Shown: piece by piece, positions 34,941-42,751 of the stretch
How positions within the stretch are numbered: position 1 is the first letter of the stretch
Layout: each line of letters opens with the position of its first letter
From: Streptomyces alfalfae
GTDB taxonomy: Bacteria > Actinomycetota > Actinomycetes > Streptomycetales > Streptomycetaceae
Assembly (NCBI RefSeq): GCF_004127445.1
Contig: NZ_QEXM01000038.1
Span: forward strand, 304,774 to 368,773
Reading direction: 5' to 3'
DNA length: 64,000 nucleotides
The notes under the pieces: model-generated
Databases searched by the model: none
What the model was told of the DNA's origin: nothing
The model's input: only the letters and a program-made list of their open reading frames with translations
Translations under genes and position numbers: made by a program

Positions 34941-35696
34941 TTGTTACTTCTCATATCCCCGGACGGCGTCGAGGAGGCCCGCGACTGCGCGAAGGCGGCG
35001 CAGCACCTTGACATCGTCGACGTCAAGAAGCCCGACGAGGGCTCGCTCGGCGCCAACTTCCCGTGGGTCATCAGGGAGATCCGCGACACGGTCCCGGCGG
35101 ACAAGCCGGTCTCCGCCACGGTCGGAGACGTGCCGTACAAGCCCGGCACGGTGGCCCAGGCGGCGCTCGGCGCCGCCGTCTCCGGAGCCACCTACATCAA
35201 GGTCGGCCTCTACGGATGCACGACCCCGGACCAGGCCATCGACGTCATGCGCGGGGTGGTCCGAGCGGTGAAGGACTACCGGCCGGACGCCTTCGTGGTC
35301 GCCTCGGGATACGCCGACGCCCACCGGATAGGCTGCGTCAACCCGCTCGCGCTGCCCGATATCGCCCACCGTTCCGGCGCCGACGCGGCCATGCTCGACA
35401 CCGCGATCAAGGACGGAACGCGGCTGTTCGACCACCTTCCAGAAGAGGTCTGCGCGCAGTTCGTCCACCTGGCCCACCAGGCGGACCTGCTGGCCGCGCT
35501 CGCGGGCAGCGTGCGGGCGGCCGACCTCGGGGCGCTGACCCGCATCGGCACGGACATCGTGGGGGTGCGCGGGGCGGTCTGCGGGGGAGGGGACCGCACC
35601 ACCGGGCGGATTCAACCCGGGCTGGTGGCAGCGTTCCGGGCGGAGATGGACCGGCACGCCGGGGAGAACGCGACGGCCATTGCCACCGCGAACTGA
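34941..35696 (+). CDS. mfnB: (5-formylfuran-3-yl)methyl phosphate synthase, MfnB family (251 aa), TTA second codon
   Basis: The whole protein follows the MfnB (DUF556) pattern: start LLISPDGVEEARDCAKAAQH, the signature DIVDVKKPDEGSLGANFPWV with Lys29, SATVGDVPYKPGTVAQAALG, YIKVGLYGCTT and AMLDTAIKDGTRLFDHL with Lys157. In methanogens this enzyme joins two glyceraldehyde-3-phosphates to a furan aldehyde phosphate, the first step to methanofuran, using the equivalent lysines. Streptomyces is not known to make methanofuran, so a furan natural product or cofactor is more likely. The start is TTG 34941 with GGAAGGAG 6 bases upstream, matching the family N-terminus. Codon 2 is TTA, needing the bldA tRNA, which suggests expression tied to development or antibiotic phase. 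Genes for an alcohol dehydrogenase and methyltransferase follow. Confidence 0.92.
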   Translation: MLLLISPDGVEEARDCAKAAQHLDIVDVKKPDEGSLGANFPWVIREIRDTVPADKPVSATVGDVPYKPGTVAQAALGAAVSGATYIKVGLYGCTTPDQAIDVMRGVVRAVKDYRPDAFVVASGYADAHRIGCVNPLALPDIAHRSGADAAMLDTAIKDGTRLFDHLPEEVCAQFVHLAHQADLLAALAGSVRAADLGALTRIGTDIVGVRGAVCGGGDRTTGRIQPGLVAAFRAEMDRHAGENATAIATAN

Positions 35697-35807
35697 CCGC
35701 TGCCGCCCGGCGCATCACATTCCTCACGGCCGGGACCACGGGGAATTCTCGTACGGCGCCCTCGACACCCGTCCATCCGTCGTGCACGGCCCGAAAGGGG
35801 CGCAACG

Positions 35808-36914
35808 ATGAGGTTCCGCGCGGCGGTACTGCGCTCGTACGAGAGCCGATTCGACGTCGAGGAAGTGCACCTGGGCCCGGGCCTCGCCGAGGGGGAAGTC
35901 CTCGTCCGCATCGCGGGCTGCGGGATGTGCCGGACCGACCTCGCCGTGCGTCACTCGGCGGGACACTCTCCGCTGCCCGCGGTGCTCGGGCACGAGGGGT
36001 CCGGGACCGTGGAGGAGGTCGGCGGCCCGCACACCGGGCTGAGCAGAGGCGACCACGTCGTACTGAGCTTCGACTCCTGCGGCCACTGCGAGAACTGCTT
36101 GGACGCCGCCCCCGCCTACTGCGACTCCTTCGCCTCGCTCAATCTCTTCGGAGGGCGCGCGGCGGACGCCGCGCGGTTCACCGACGCGGCCGGACGCGGA
36201 CTGGCCCCCCGGTGGTTCGGCCAGTCCTCGTTCGCCGAGTACGCGGTGGTCTCGGCCCGCAACGCCATCCGGACCGACCCCGCCCTCCCCGTCGAACTGC
36301 TCGGGCCGCTCGGCTGCGGCTTCCTCACCGGCGCAGGGGCGGTCCTGAACTCCTTCGGCGCCGGGCCCGGCGACACCCTCGTGGTCCTCGGCGCGGGAGC
36401 GGTGGGCCTGGCCGCGGTGATGGCGGCCGCCGCCTCCGGAGCAGTGACCATCGCCGTCGACCGCTATCCGGAACGGCTGGCCCTCGCCGAACGATTCGGC
36501 GCCACCCCGCTGCCGGCCGACTCCGCCGACCTGCCCGGCCGCATCCGCCGGCTGACCGACGGTGGAGCCCGGTACGCACTCGACACCACGGCCTCCGCCC
36601 CGCTGATCAACGACGCGCTCCGGTCCCTGCGTCCGACCGGTCACCTCGGACTGGTGGCACGCCTCCGTGCCGCGCTGGCTCTCGAACCGGGCACACTGGA
36701 CCGGGGCAGGAAGATCTCCCACATCTGCGAGGGGGACGCCGTGCCGGGACTGCTGATCCCACGGCTGATCCGCCTGTGGCAGGCCGGGCGGTTTCCCTTC
36801 GATGAGCTGATCCGCACGTACCCGCTCGGCGCCATCAACGAGGCGGAACGCGACTGCGAGGCGGGCCGCGTGGTCAAACCCGTCCTGATCCCGGAGCCCT
36901 CCACACCCACGTAA
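35808..36914 (+). CDS. Zinc-dependent alcohol dehydrogenase, MDR superfamily (368 aa)
   Basis: The catalytic zinc site reads IAGCGMCRTDLAVRH and LPAVLGHEGSGTVEEVG (Cys, His-Glu), the structural zinc cluster is SFDSCGHCENCLDAAPAYCD (four Cys), and the NAD(P) fold is GDTLVVLGAGAVGLAAVMAA. The layout resembles aryl/benzyl alcohol dehydrogenases. Between the two zinc regions lies a segment (LFGGRAADAARFTDAAGRGL) also seen in that group. Given its place 111 bases after the furan phosphate synthase, it may reduce or oxidise a furan aldehyde/alcohol; this is inference. GAAAGGGG precedes ATG 35808. Confidence 0.9.
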   Translation: MRFRAAVLRSYESRFDVEEVHLGPGLAEGEVLVRIAGCGMCRTDLAVRHSAGHSPLPAVLGHEGSGTVEEVGGPHTGLSRGDHVVLSFDSCGHCENCLDAAPAYCDSFASLNLFGGRAADAARFTDAAGRGLAPRWFGQSSFAEYAVVSARNAIRTDPALPVELLGPLGCGFLTGAGAVLNSFGAGPGDTLVVLGAGAVGLAAVMAAAASGAVTIAVDRYPERLALAERFGATPLPADSADLPGRIRRLTDGGARYALDTTASAPLINDALRSLRPTGHLGLVARLRAALALEPGTLDRGRKISHICEGDAVPGLLIPRLIRLWQAGRFPFDELIRTYPLGAINEAERDCEAGRVVKPVLIPEPSTPT

Positions 36915-36963
36915 GGCGCACACCATGGACGCATACAGCGGCTCAACCCCGAAGGGAGAACGC

Positions 36964-37872
36964 GTGGTCGGCACAGCGCCCCGGAACACCGGCACGGAAG
37001 GCGTGCAGGGAGGTGTCGGCGTGACCGCCCTCCTGGTCGCCGCGGCACGGGCGATCGAGACCCACCGCCATGATTCCCTGGCACAAGACGCCTACGCGGA
37101 ACACTTCGTGCGCGCCGCACCAGCGTCCGCCGACTGGCCGGTCCGCATCCAGCAGGTCCTGGACGGCGACACGAACCCGCTATGGGGTCGATTCGCACGG
37201 TACTTCGGCCTGCGGACCGGGGTCCTCGACGACTTCCTCCTCAAGGCGGCGCACGCGGGAAGTGTCCGGCAGATCGTTCTGCTCGGGGCGGGGCTGGACT
37301 CGCGGGCGTACCGGCTCGACTGGCCGCCGGGTTGTGTGGTCTTCGAGATCGACAGGGACGAGGTGCTGACGTTCAAGCGCACGGTGCTGGACGGGCTGTC
37401 GGCCGCCCCCAAGGCAGCACGTACGACCGTCCCGACCGATCTGCGCGCCGACTGGGCGGGAGCGCTGGCCGACGCCGGCTTCGACACCCGCGCACCGAGC
37501 GTCTGGCTGGCCGAGGGACTGCTGTTCTACCTGCCCGCTGCCGCCGAGACGCGGCTCATCGGCACGGTGAGCCGGTTGAGCGCCGAGGGCAGCGCTCTGG
37601 CGTACGAGGTCAAGCTCGACAAGGACCTGATGGAATACCGCGACAGCCCGCTCTACACCTCGACCAGGCACCAGATCGGCATCGACCTGCTCGACCTGTT
37701 CGTCCACGAGCCACGCCCCGACTCCGCCGCCGACCTGGAGGGCCTGGGCTGGTCCGCATCGGTGCACACCCCGTTCGACTTCACCCGGCTGCACGGGCGT
37801 GGACCGCTGCCCGAACCGAACGACGCCCTGGCGGGCAACCGGTGGGTGTTCGCGAACAAGACCCGGCCTTGA
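36964..37872 (+). CDS. SAM-dependent methyltransferase, LCMT/TIGR00027-like family (302 aa)
   Basis: The family pattern is clear: GVGVTALLVAAARAIETHRH at the N-terminus, FGLRTGVLDDFLLKAAHAGS, the SAM motif QIVLLGAGLDSRAYRLDWPP, VVFEIDRDEVLTFKRTVLDG, TVPTDLRADWAGALADAGFD and VWLAEGLLFYLPAAAETRLI. Members methylate carboxyl or hydroxyl groups, in several cases on natural products. GTG 36964 is chosen because GAAGGGAG lies 5 bases upstream; an ATG at 36925 in frame has no good ribosome site. It lies 49 bases after the dehydrogenase on the same strand, so the three genes may form one pathway with the furan synthase. Confidence 0.87.
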   Translation: MVGTAPRNTGTEGVQGGVGVTALLVAAARAIETHRHDSLAQDAYAEHFVRAAPASADWPVRIQQVLDGDTNPLWGRFARYFGLRTGVLDDFLLKAAHAGSVRQIVLLGAGLDSRAYRLDWPPGCVVFEIDRDEVLTFKRTVLDGLSAAPKAARTTVPTDLRADWAGALADAGFDTRAPSVWLAEGLLFYLPAAAETRLIGTVSRLSAEGSALAYEVKLDKDLMEYRDSPLYTSTRHQIGIDLLDLFVHEPRPDSAADLEGLGWSASVHTPFDFTRLHGRGPLPEPNDALAGNRWVFANKTRP

Positions 37873-37880
37873 GGCAGGTG

Positions 37881-38264
37881 CTACCAGATCCACATCCCGC
37901 CGAGCACCGAAGTCCGGCCGCTCTCATCGGCGCCGACCATATGGGCCGATTCGGGACCCCCGCTCGTCTCGGAACCCAGGGGGACGACGAAGCGGTGTTC
38001 AGCGAAGTCCGGGGCGAAGATGCGATCCGGGACCAGTTCGTAGCCGTCGACCGTCTTGCCGATGTAGCAGCGCATGAGCTCCATCGACCCCGGCGCGGGG
38101 AAGTGCCACTCGCGGCCCCCGTACACCCCCGAGGGGTCACTCAAGGAGCGCAGTACCGGCCCGTCGAAGTGCAGCTCGACGTAGTCGCGCACGAAGCACA
38201 CGGCGCTGACCTCCGAGCCCATCAGGAGCTGGAGCGGGTGGTCCGAGTCGTTCGCGTCGCGCAC
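37881..38264 (-). CDS. Uncharacterised small protein (127 aa)
   Basis: The reverse frame reads RDANDSDHPLQLLMGSEVSA, VCFVRDYVELHFDGPVLRSL, SDPSGVYGGREWHFPAPGSM and ELMRCYIGKTVDGYELVPDR, a compact mixed alpha/beta protein with codon use like its neighbours. GTG 38264 is the most likely start; the open frame continues upstream without a better one. I do not recognise the family. It converges on the methyltransferase gene with 8 bases between the stops. Confidence 0.65.
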   Translation of the reverse strand: MRDANDSDHPLQLLMGSEVSAVCFVRDYVELHFDGPVLRSLSDPSGVYGGREWHFPAPGSMELMRCYIGKTVDGYELVPDRIFAPDFAEHRFVVPLGSETSGGPESAHMVGADESGRTSVLGGMWIW

Positions 38265-38347
38265 GGGCCCATGATGCCCAAGGCTCTCTACCGGCCTCGC
38301 GCCGTAACGCGTGAGCCCGTGGCCGTCTTCCGCCCAGGGGGCCTCGG

Positions 38348-38838
38348 TCACCGGGAGCAGATCACCGTGACGAGGGTGAACGATGCGTAGAAGGGGCCTT
38401 CGGCGAGGCCGGCGAACCACCGTTCGCCGCGGTCCCGTTCCACGTAGCCGGCGTTGATGGCGTGCCGCATGTTGCGGCCGATTCCCAGCGTGTGGTCCGC
38501 GTCGGCGAGATCCCTGAAGACCGGCGCCGTCGCGATCACCGTCTCCACACGGAACCCCGCCGTCTCGGCGAACCGGCCCAAGCCGCGTCCGATGGTGCCA
38601 TGGCGGACCGCCTTCTCCGCGGTGTACCGGGTGAAGGCGCGACTGGTGCGGAGGTCCTCGGCGTCGACGGCCAAGGTGTCCCAGTCGGGCTCGACGAGAC
38701 CGACGAGAGCGCCGGGCCGGGTGACACGGTGCAACTGGGCGAGAGCGGCGTCGGGCTCCTCGACGTGCATCAGCACCCGATCGATCTTGGCCCGGTCCAC
38801 CGACCCCGGACGAACGGGAAGCGCGTGCAGCGCAGCGG
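38348..38838 (-). pseudogene. SAM methyltransferase remnant lacking its N-terminal half
   Basis: The frame keeps the C-terminal part of a class I methyltransferase: SVDRAKIDRVLMHVEEPDAA, LAQLHRVTRPGALVGLVEPD, WDTLAVDAEDLRTSRAFTRY and a regular end TLVTVICSR. Upstream of the HALPV turn (about 38830) homology stops, and the sequence becomes the start of a different gene fragment on the other strand. The SAM-binding region is absent, so the product cannot be active. The open frame formally continues to 39286 but that part is antisense to the DUF4232 fragment. Confidence 0.75.
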
Positions 38839-39076
38839 TCAGCCGGCCGAGCGGATGATCCTGAAGGACGGCGAGTCGGTGTCCTTCGGCATCAACTACC
38901 CGCCGAACGAGTCGGGCGGCTCCGGAGTCCGTGTGACGGGCCTCGTGGTGACCCCTCCCGGTGAGACGAAGTCGGTCACCCTGGAGTGGCCGGGCGAGGG
39001 CACGCTGCCCGTCACCGACGGAAGCGGCTCCCCGGTGACGGTCGGCCCGGTCGGCAGTGCCGGCCAAGGCGGCTGA
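38838..39076 (+). pseudogene. C-terminal fragment of a DUF4232-type secreted protein
   Basis: The + strand reads ERMILKDGESVSFGINYPPN, ESGGSGVRVTGLVVTPPGET, KSVTLEWPGEGTLPVTDGSG and ends VGPVGSAGQGG, the usual C-terminus of Streptomyces DUF4232 lipoproteins. The signal peptide and first two thirds are missing; homology starts at the point where the reverse-strand methyltransferase remnant ends. The two truncated genes therefore meet head to head at a rearrangement point. Confidence 0.75.
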
Positions 39077-39284
39077 GCCGCCCCGCACTCCGCTGCCCTC
39101 CTGACCGCACCCGAAAGGGGCGGGCGGGAGGGCGACGTCGTTGTGCCGACTCACCGGCCCGCGGCCTGCGTTCCGCAGCCCATGGTCTCCGGTCTCAGGT
39201 CTGCCGCCCACGGTCTCGCGTCCGCTGTCCGCCGTCCGCGACTGCGCCCGCGAAACCGCCACCCCCCGACGCCGCCACCACCTC

Positions 39285-39299
39285 ACGAAAGTCTTTCGT
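39285..39299. promoter_or_regulatory. LacI-family operator 1 (perfect 15-bp palindrome)
   Basis: ACGAAAG-T-CTTTCGT. It contains CGAAA-N3-TTTCG, in agreement with the CGAA-N-TTCG-type site I recall for BxlR. It is one of two copies in the 401-base region (39077-39477) upstream of the sugar-transport operon, which holds no gene. Confidence 0.75.
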
Positions 39300-39387
39300 A
39301 ACCGGGGCGATTCCCCTCCTTGTCCCGGTCGCGAAGCCCATGTCAGTGTCCCGGTTCATCAGGCACGCCGTTCGATTCGAGCGCGCC

Positions 39388-39400
39388 CGAAAACCTTTCG
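39388..39400. promoter_or_regulatory. LacI-family operator 2
   Basis: CGAAA-ACC-TTTCG, the same CGAAA-N3-TTTCG core as operator 1, with centres 102 bp apart (about ten helical turns), suitable for looping. It is 78 bases before the binding-protein start. Confidence 0.72.
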
Positions 39401-39477
39401 TGACGACGGGCGCCGGACGACGGCCCCTGCCCGGCGACGGCAAGGGCACGACCGGAGACAGAGAAGAGGGGCAGACC

Positions 39478-40812
39478 ATGCACGGGTTCCCGGGATACGA
39501 CGGTGACGCGAGAAGCCGCATCCTTCCGACGAGGCGACGGGTGATGGCCGCCTTGGCCGCGGCCGCGACCGCGCTCAGCCTCGCGGCATGCGGGTCGTCG
39601 GGGCCGTCCGCGGCCTCCTCGGGGAAGGGGCTGACGATGTGGGTGCTCAACGACCAGACGACCATCAAGGAGTCCGTCGAGGCGTACAACAAGGACCACC
39701 CGGACGAGAAGATCACCCTGCGCATGTTCGCCAACGACGACTACAAGCAGAAGCTGCGGGTGGCGTTCGGCGCGAACCAGGCGCCTGACCTCTTCTTCAA
39801 CTGGGGCGGTGGCGCGCTGGAGGACTACGTCAAGGCCGGGAAGGTCGACGCCCTCGAAAGCGGCGAGGTCGATCTGCCGCGCTTCATGCCCAGCGTGCTG
39901 GACAGCGCCACACTCGACGGCAAGTTCTACGGGGTGCCCGCCAACGGCATCACGCCGGTCGTCCTCTACTACAACAAGAAGGTCCTGAAGGACGCCGGGG
40001 CCGAGCCGCCGAAGACGTACGACGAGCTGCTGACGGCCGTGCAGAAGCTCAAGGGCGAAGGGGTCACCCCGATCTCGCTCGCGGCCAACTCCAAGTGGCC
40101 GACGCTGATGTACCTGGAGTACCTGCTCGACCGCGAGGGCGGCCACACGGTGTTCGAGAAGATCGCCGCCGGGGACTCCACGGCCTGGAAGGACCCGGCG
40201 GTCACCAAGGCCAACAGCCGCCTCCAGGAGCTGGTCGAGGCCGGCGCGTTCGGCGGCAACGCCTCGTCCGTCGGCTACGACCAGGGCGCCGCCACGGCCC
40301 TGCTCCACACCGGCAAGGCCGGCATGGAGCTGATGGGCACCTGGGAGTACGCCAACCTGGTCAAGGCGGCCCCCGACTTCGTGGAGAAGGACCTGGGATA
40401 CGTCCCCTTCCCCGTGCTTCCCCGGGGCAAGGGCGACCCGAGGAACATCGTGGGCAACCCCTCCAACTTCCTCTCCCTGAAAGCGAAGAGCAAGAACAAG
40501 TCCGCGGCGCTGACGTACCTGAAGGACTACGTCATGAACGACGCGCAGATCGACTCCTTCCTCGCGACCGGCAGCGTGCCGCCGGTCAACAAGCTGGAAT
40601 CCAAGCTCGCCTCGGTGAAGTCGCCCGACAACAAGAAGTGGCTCACCTTCGTCTACGAACTGGTGCGGGACGCCGAGAACTTCCAGCTCTCCTGGGACCA
40701 GGACCTGCCGTCGGACCAGGCCGACCCGCTGCTGACCAACGTGGACAAGTCGTTCCTGCGGCAGATCGACCCCGAGCAGTTCGGCGTGAACATGAGCAAG
40801 GCGGCGAAGTAA
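39478..40812 (+). CDS. bxlE: Sugar ABC transporter substrate-binding lipoprotein, BxlE-like (444 aa)
   Basis: A signal peptide with PTRRRVMAALAAAATALSLA ends in the lipobox LAAC (Cys38), so the mature protein is lipid-anchored outside the membrane; the Arg cluster may allow Tat export. The body is an extracellular solute-binding protein family 1 (VLNDQTTIKESVEAYNKDHP, NQAPDLFFNWGGGALEDYVK, TGKAGMELMGTWEYANLVKA). The operon order binding protein-permease-permease-GH3 enzyme with LacI regulator and CGAAA-N3-TTTCG sites is that of the xylobiose/xylo-oligosaccharide bxl cluster; the exact sugar is inferred. ATG 39478 has GAGAAGAGGGG upstream. The stop overlaps the next start by one base (TAATG). 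Confidence 0.87.
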   Translation: MHGFPGYDGDARSRILPTRRRVMAALAAAATALSLAACGSSGPSAASSGKGLTMWVLNDQTTIKESVEAYNKDHPDEKITLRMFANDDYKQKLRVAFGANQAPDLFFNWGGGALEDYVKAGKVDALESGEVDLPRFMPSVLDSATLDGKFYGVPANGITPVVLYYNKKVLKDAGAEPPKTYDELLTAVQKLKGEGVTPISLAANSKWPTLMYLEYLLDREGGHTVFEKIAAGDSTAWKDPAVTKANSRLQELVEAGAFGGNASSVGYDQGAATALLHTGKAGMELMGTWEYANLVKAAPDFVEKDLGYVPFPVLPRGKGDPRNIVGNPSNFLSLKAKSKNKSAALTYLKDYVMNDAQIDSFLATGSVPPVNKLESKLASVKSPDNKKWLTFVYELVRDAENFQLSWDQDLPSDQADPLLTNVDKSFLRQIDPEQFGVNMSKAAK

Positions 40813-41759
40813 TGGCCGTGGTCGCCGGCACGCCGCGTCCGGCCGCCGCTCCGAAGACACGGCCGCCCACGGCGCCCGGCGGACGCCGCGGCCTCAGCGG
40901 GCTGCTCATGGCCGCCCCCGCCCTGCTGCTGTTCACCCTGTTCGGTCTGGTCCCCCTCGGCGGCGTGGTGGTGCTCAGCCTCACCAGCTGGGACGGCCTG
41001 GGGGCCATCGGGTGGGCCGGGTTCGGCAACTGGGGCGGGGTCCTGACGGACGGCGCCACCTGGCAGGCGCTGTGGCTCACCGTCAAGGTGATGGTGATCA
41101 GCTGGCTCGTCCAGACTCCGGTGGCGCTGGCGCTCGGCCTCTTCCAGGCGCCCCGAGGCCGCACGCGCGCCTTCCTCGCCGTCCTGTGGTTCCTACCGCT
41201 CTTGCTGTCCGCGGTCGCGATCGGTCTGACCTGGCAGGCCCTGCTCGACCCGTCCTTCGGGATCGGGGCGACGCCCGGCCTGCACTGGCTGGCCGAGCCG
41301 CTGCTCGGCTCGCCCGACCTGGCGCTCTACACGGTGATCGCCGTGATCGCCTGGCAGTTCGTGCCCTTCCACGCGCTGCTGTACCAGTCGGGCATCCGGC
41401 AGATCCCCGTGTCGCTGTACGAGGCCGCCGCCATCGACGGCGCCGGGCCCGTGACACGGCTGCTGCGGATCACGCTCCCGCAGCTCAAGTACACGTTCGT
41501 CACGTCGAGCACGCTCATGCTGGTGGGATCGCTGACCTACTTCGACCTGATCTTCGTCCTGTCGGGCGGAACGGGCGGCCCGGGCACCGCGACCCGGGTC
41601 CTGCCCCTGGCCATGTACATCACCGGCTTCCAGTCGCACGACATGGGCCGGGCCAGCGCGATCGCCACCCTGCTGGTGGTGTTCGGCCTCGGCCTCTCGC
41701 TGTTCACCACCCGTCTGTCCGGATTCACCCGGATGGAGAGCCAGCAGGAGGGCCTGTGA
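40812..41759 (+). CDS. bxlF: Sugar ABC transporter permease, BxlF-like (315 aa)
   Basis: Six membrane segments with a Pro-rich cytoplasmic start, beginning LLMAAPALLLFTLFGLVPLG. The EAA loop that contacts the ATPase reads SLYEAAAIDGAGPVTRLLRI. This is the MalF-like member of the importer. The start shares a base with the binding-protein stop and its own stop overlaps the next GTG (GTGA), so the genes are translationally coupled. No ATPase gene is present in the operon; in Streptomyces such importers use the shared MsiK ATPase encoded elsewhere. Confidence 0.92.
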   Translation: MAVVAGTPRPAAAPKTRPPTAPGGRRGLSGLLMAAPALLLFTLFGLVPLGGVVVLSLTSWDGLGAIGWAGFGNWGGVLTDGATWQALWLTVKVMVISWLVQTPVALALGLFQAPRGRTRAFLAVLWFLPLLLSAVAIGLTWQALLDPSFGIGATPGLHWLAEPLLGSPDLALYTVIAVIAWQFVPFHALLYQSGIRQIPVSLYEAAAIDGAGPVTRLLRITLPQLKYTFVTSSTLMLVGSLTYFDLIFVLSGGTGGPGTATRVLPLAMYITGFQSHDMGRASAIATLLVVFGLGLSLFTTRLSGFTRMESQQEGL

Positions 41760-42670
41760 GTACCACCGTGACCAAGGAGCGCACCGGGCCCGGGCAGCAG
41801 CGCGCCGTCCAGCCACGGACCCCGGCAGGCGCCCGCCGCCGGCCGTGGATCAGCGGCGCACCGCGCCGCGCCCTCACCGGCGGGGCGGCGCTGGTGTGGA
41901 CCGCGCTCGTCGTCGTCCCCGTGTACTGGCTGGTCGTGACCAGCCTGCGCAGCCGCACCGACTTCACCACCGACAGCCCGCTCGCCCTGCCGGGCCGCCC
42001 CACCCTGGACAACTACAAGACGGTTCTGGACGGCGACTTCGCCACCTACCTCCTCAACAGCGTCGTCGTCACCGTCGGAGCCGTCGTGCTCACCGTGGCC
42101 GCCGCCCTGATGGCGTCGTTCTCCATCGTCAGGTACACCAACTCCTGGTCCCGCCTGTCCTTCCGGATGTACCTGCTGGGCCTGGCCATCCCGCTGCAAG
42201 CGGTGATCATCCCGGTCTACCTGCTGATCATCCGCATGGACATGTACGACAGCCTGCTCGCCATCGTGCTGCCCTCGGCGGCGTTCGCCCTGCCGATCAC
42301 GGTGATGATCCTGGTCAGCTTCCTGCGGGACATCCCCAGGTCGCTGTTCGAGGCGATGATCGTCGACGGCGCGGGGGACTGGCGCATGCTGTTCTCCCTG
42401 GTGGCGCCGATGGCGAGGCCCGCGTTGATGACCGTCGCCGTCTATGACGGCCTCCAGGTCTGGAACGGCTTCCTCTTCCCCCTGATCCTCACCCAGAGCG
42501 GCGACAAGGCCGTGCTGCCACTGGCCCTGACCCTCTACCGCGGCCAGTTCGGCATCGACGTGCCCGCCACCATGGCCGCCGTGGTGCTCTCCACCCTCCC
42601 CATGCTGGCGGTGTTCCTCCTCGCCAAGCGGCAGTTGGTCGCCGGACTGACCGCCGGATTCTCCAAGTAA
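41756..42670 (+). CDS. bxlG: Sugar ABC transporter permease, BxlG-like (304 aa)
   Basis: MalG-like inner-membrane subunit with six segments: ALVWTALVVVPVYWLVVTSL, LLNSVVVTVGAVVLTVAAAL, LLGLAIPLQAVIIPVYLLII and others. The EAA loop is SLFEAMIVDGAGDWRMLFSL. The start GTG 41756 lies within the previous stop (GTGA). It ends 81 bases before the GH3 gene. Confidence 0.92.
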   Translation: MSTTVTKERTGPGQQRAVQPRTPAGARRRPWISGAPRRALTGGAALVWTALVVVPVYWLVVTSLRSRTDFTTDSPLALPGRPTLDNYKTVLDGDFATYLLNSVVVTVGAVVLTVAAALMASFSIVRYTNSWSRLSFRMYLLGLAIPLQAVIIPVYLLIIRMDMYDSLLAIVLPSAAFALPITVMILVSFLRDIPRSLFEAMIVDGAGDWRMLFSLVAPMARPALMTVAVYDGLQVWNGFLFPLILTQSGDKAVLPLALTLYRGQFGIDVPATMAAVVLSTLPMLAVFLLAKRQLVAGLTAGFSK

Positions 42671-42751
42671 CGACACGCCTGCCGCAGCCGAGGCCGGGGC
42701 GACCACGCCCAGCCCGTCCGGCATGCCCGGAAACCTCACGAGGAGTCGTGC

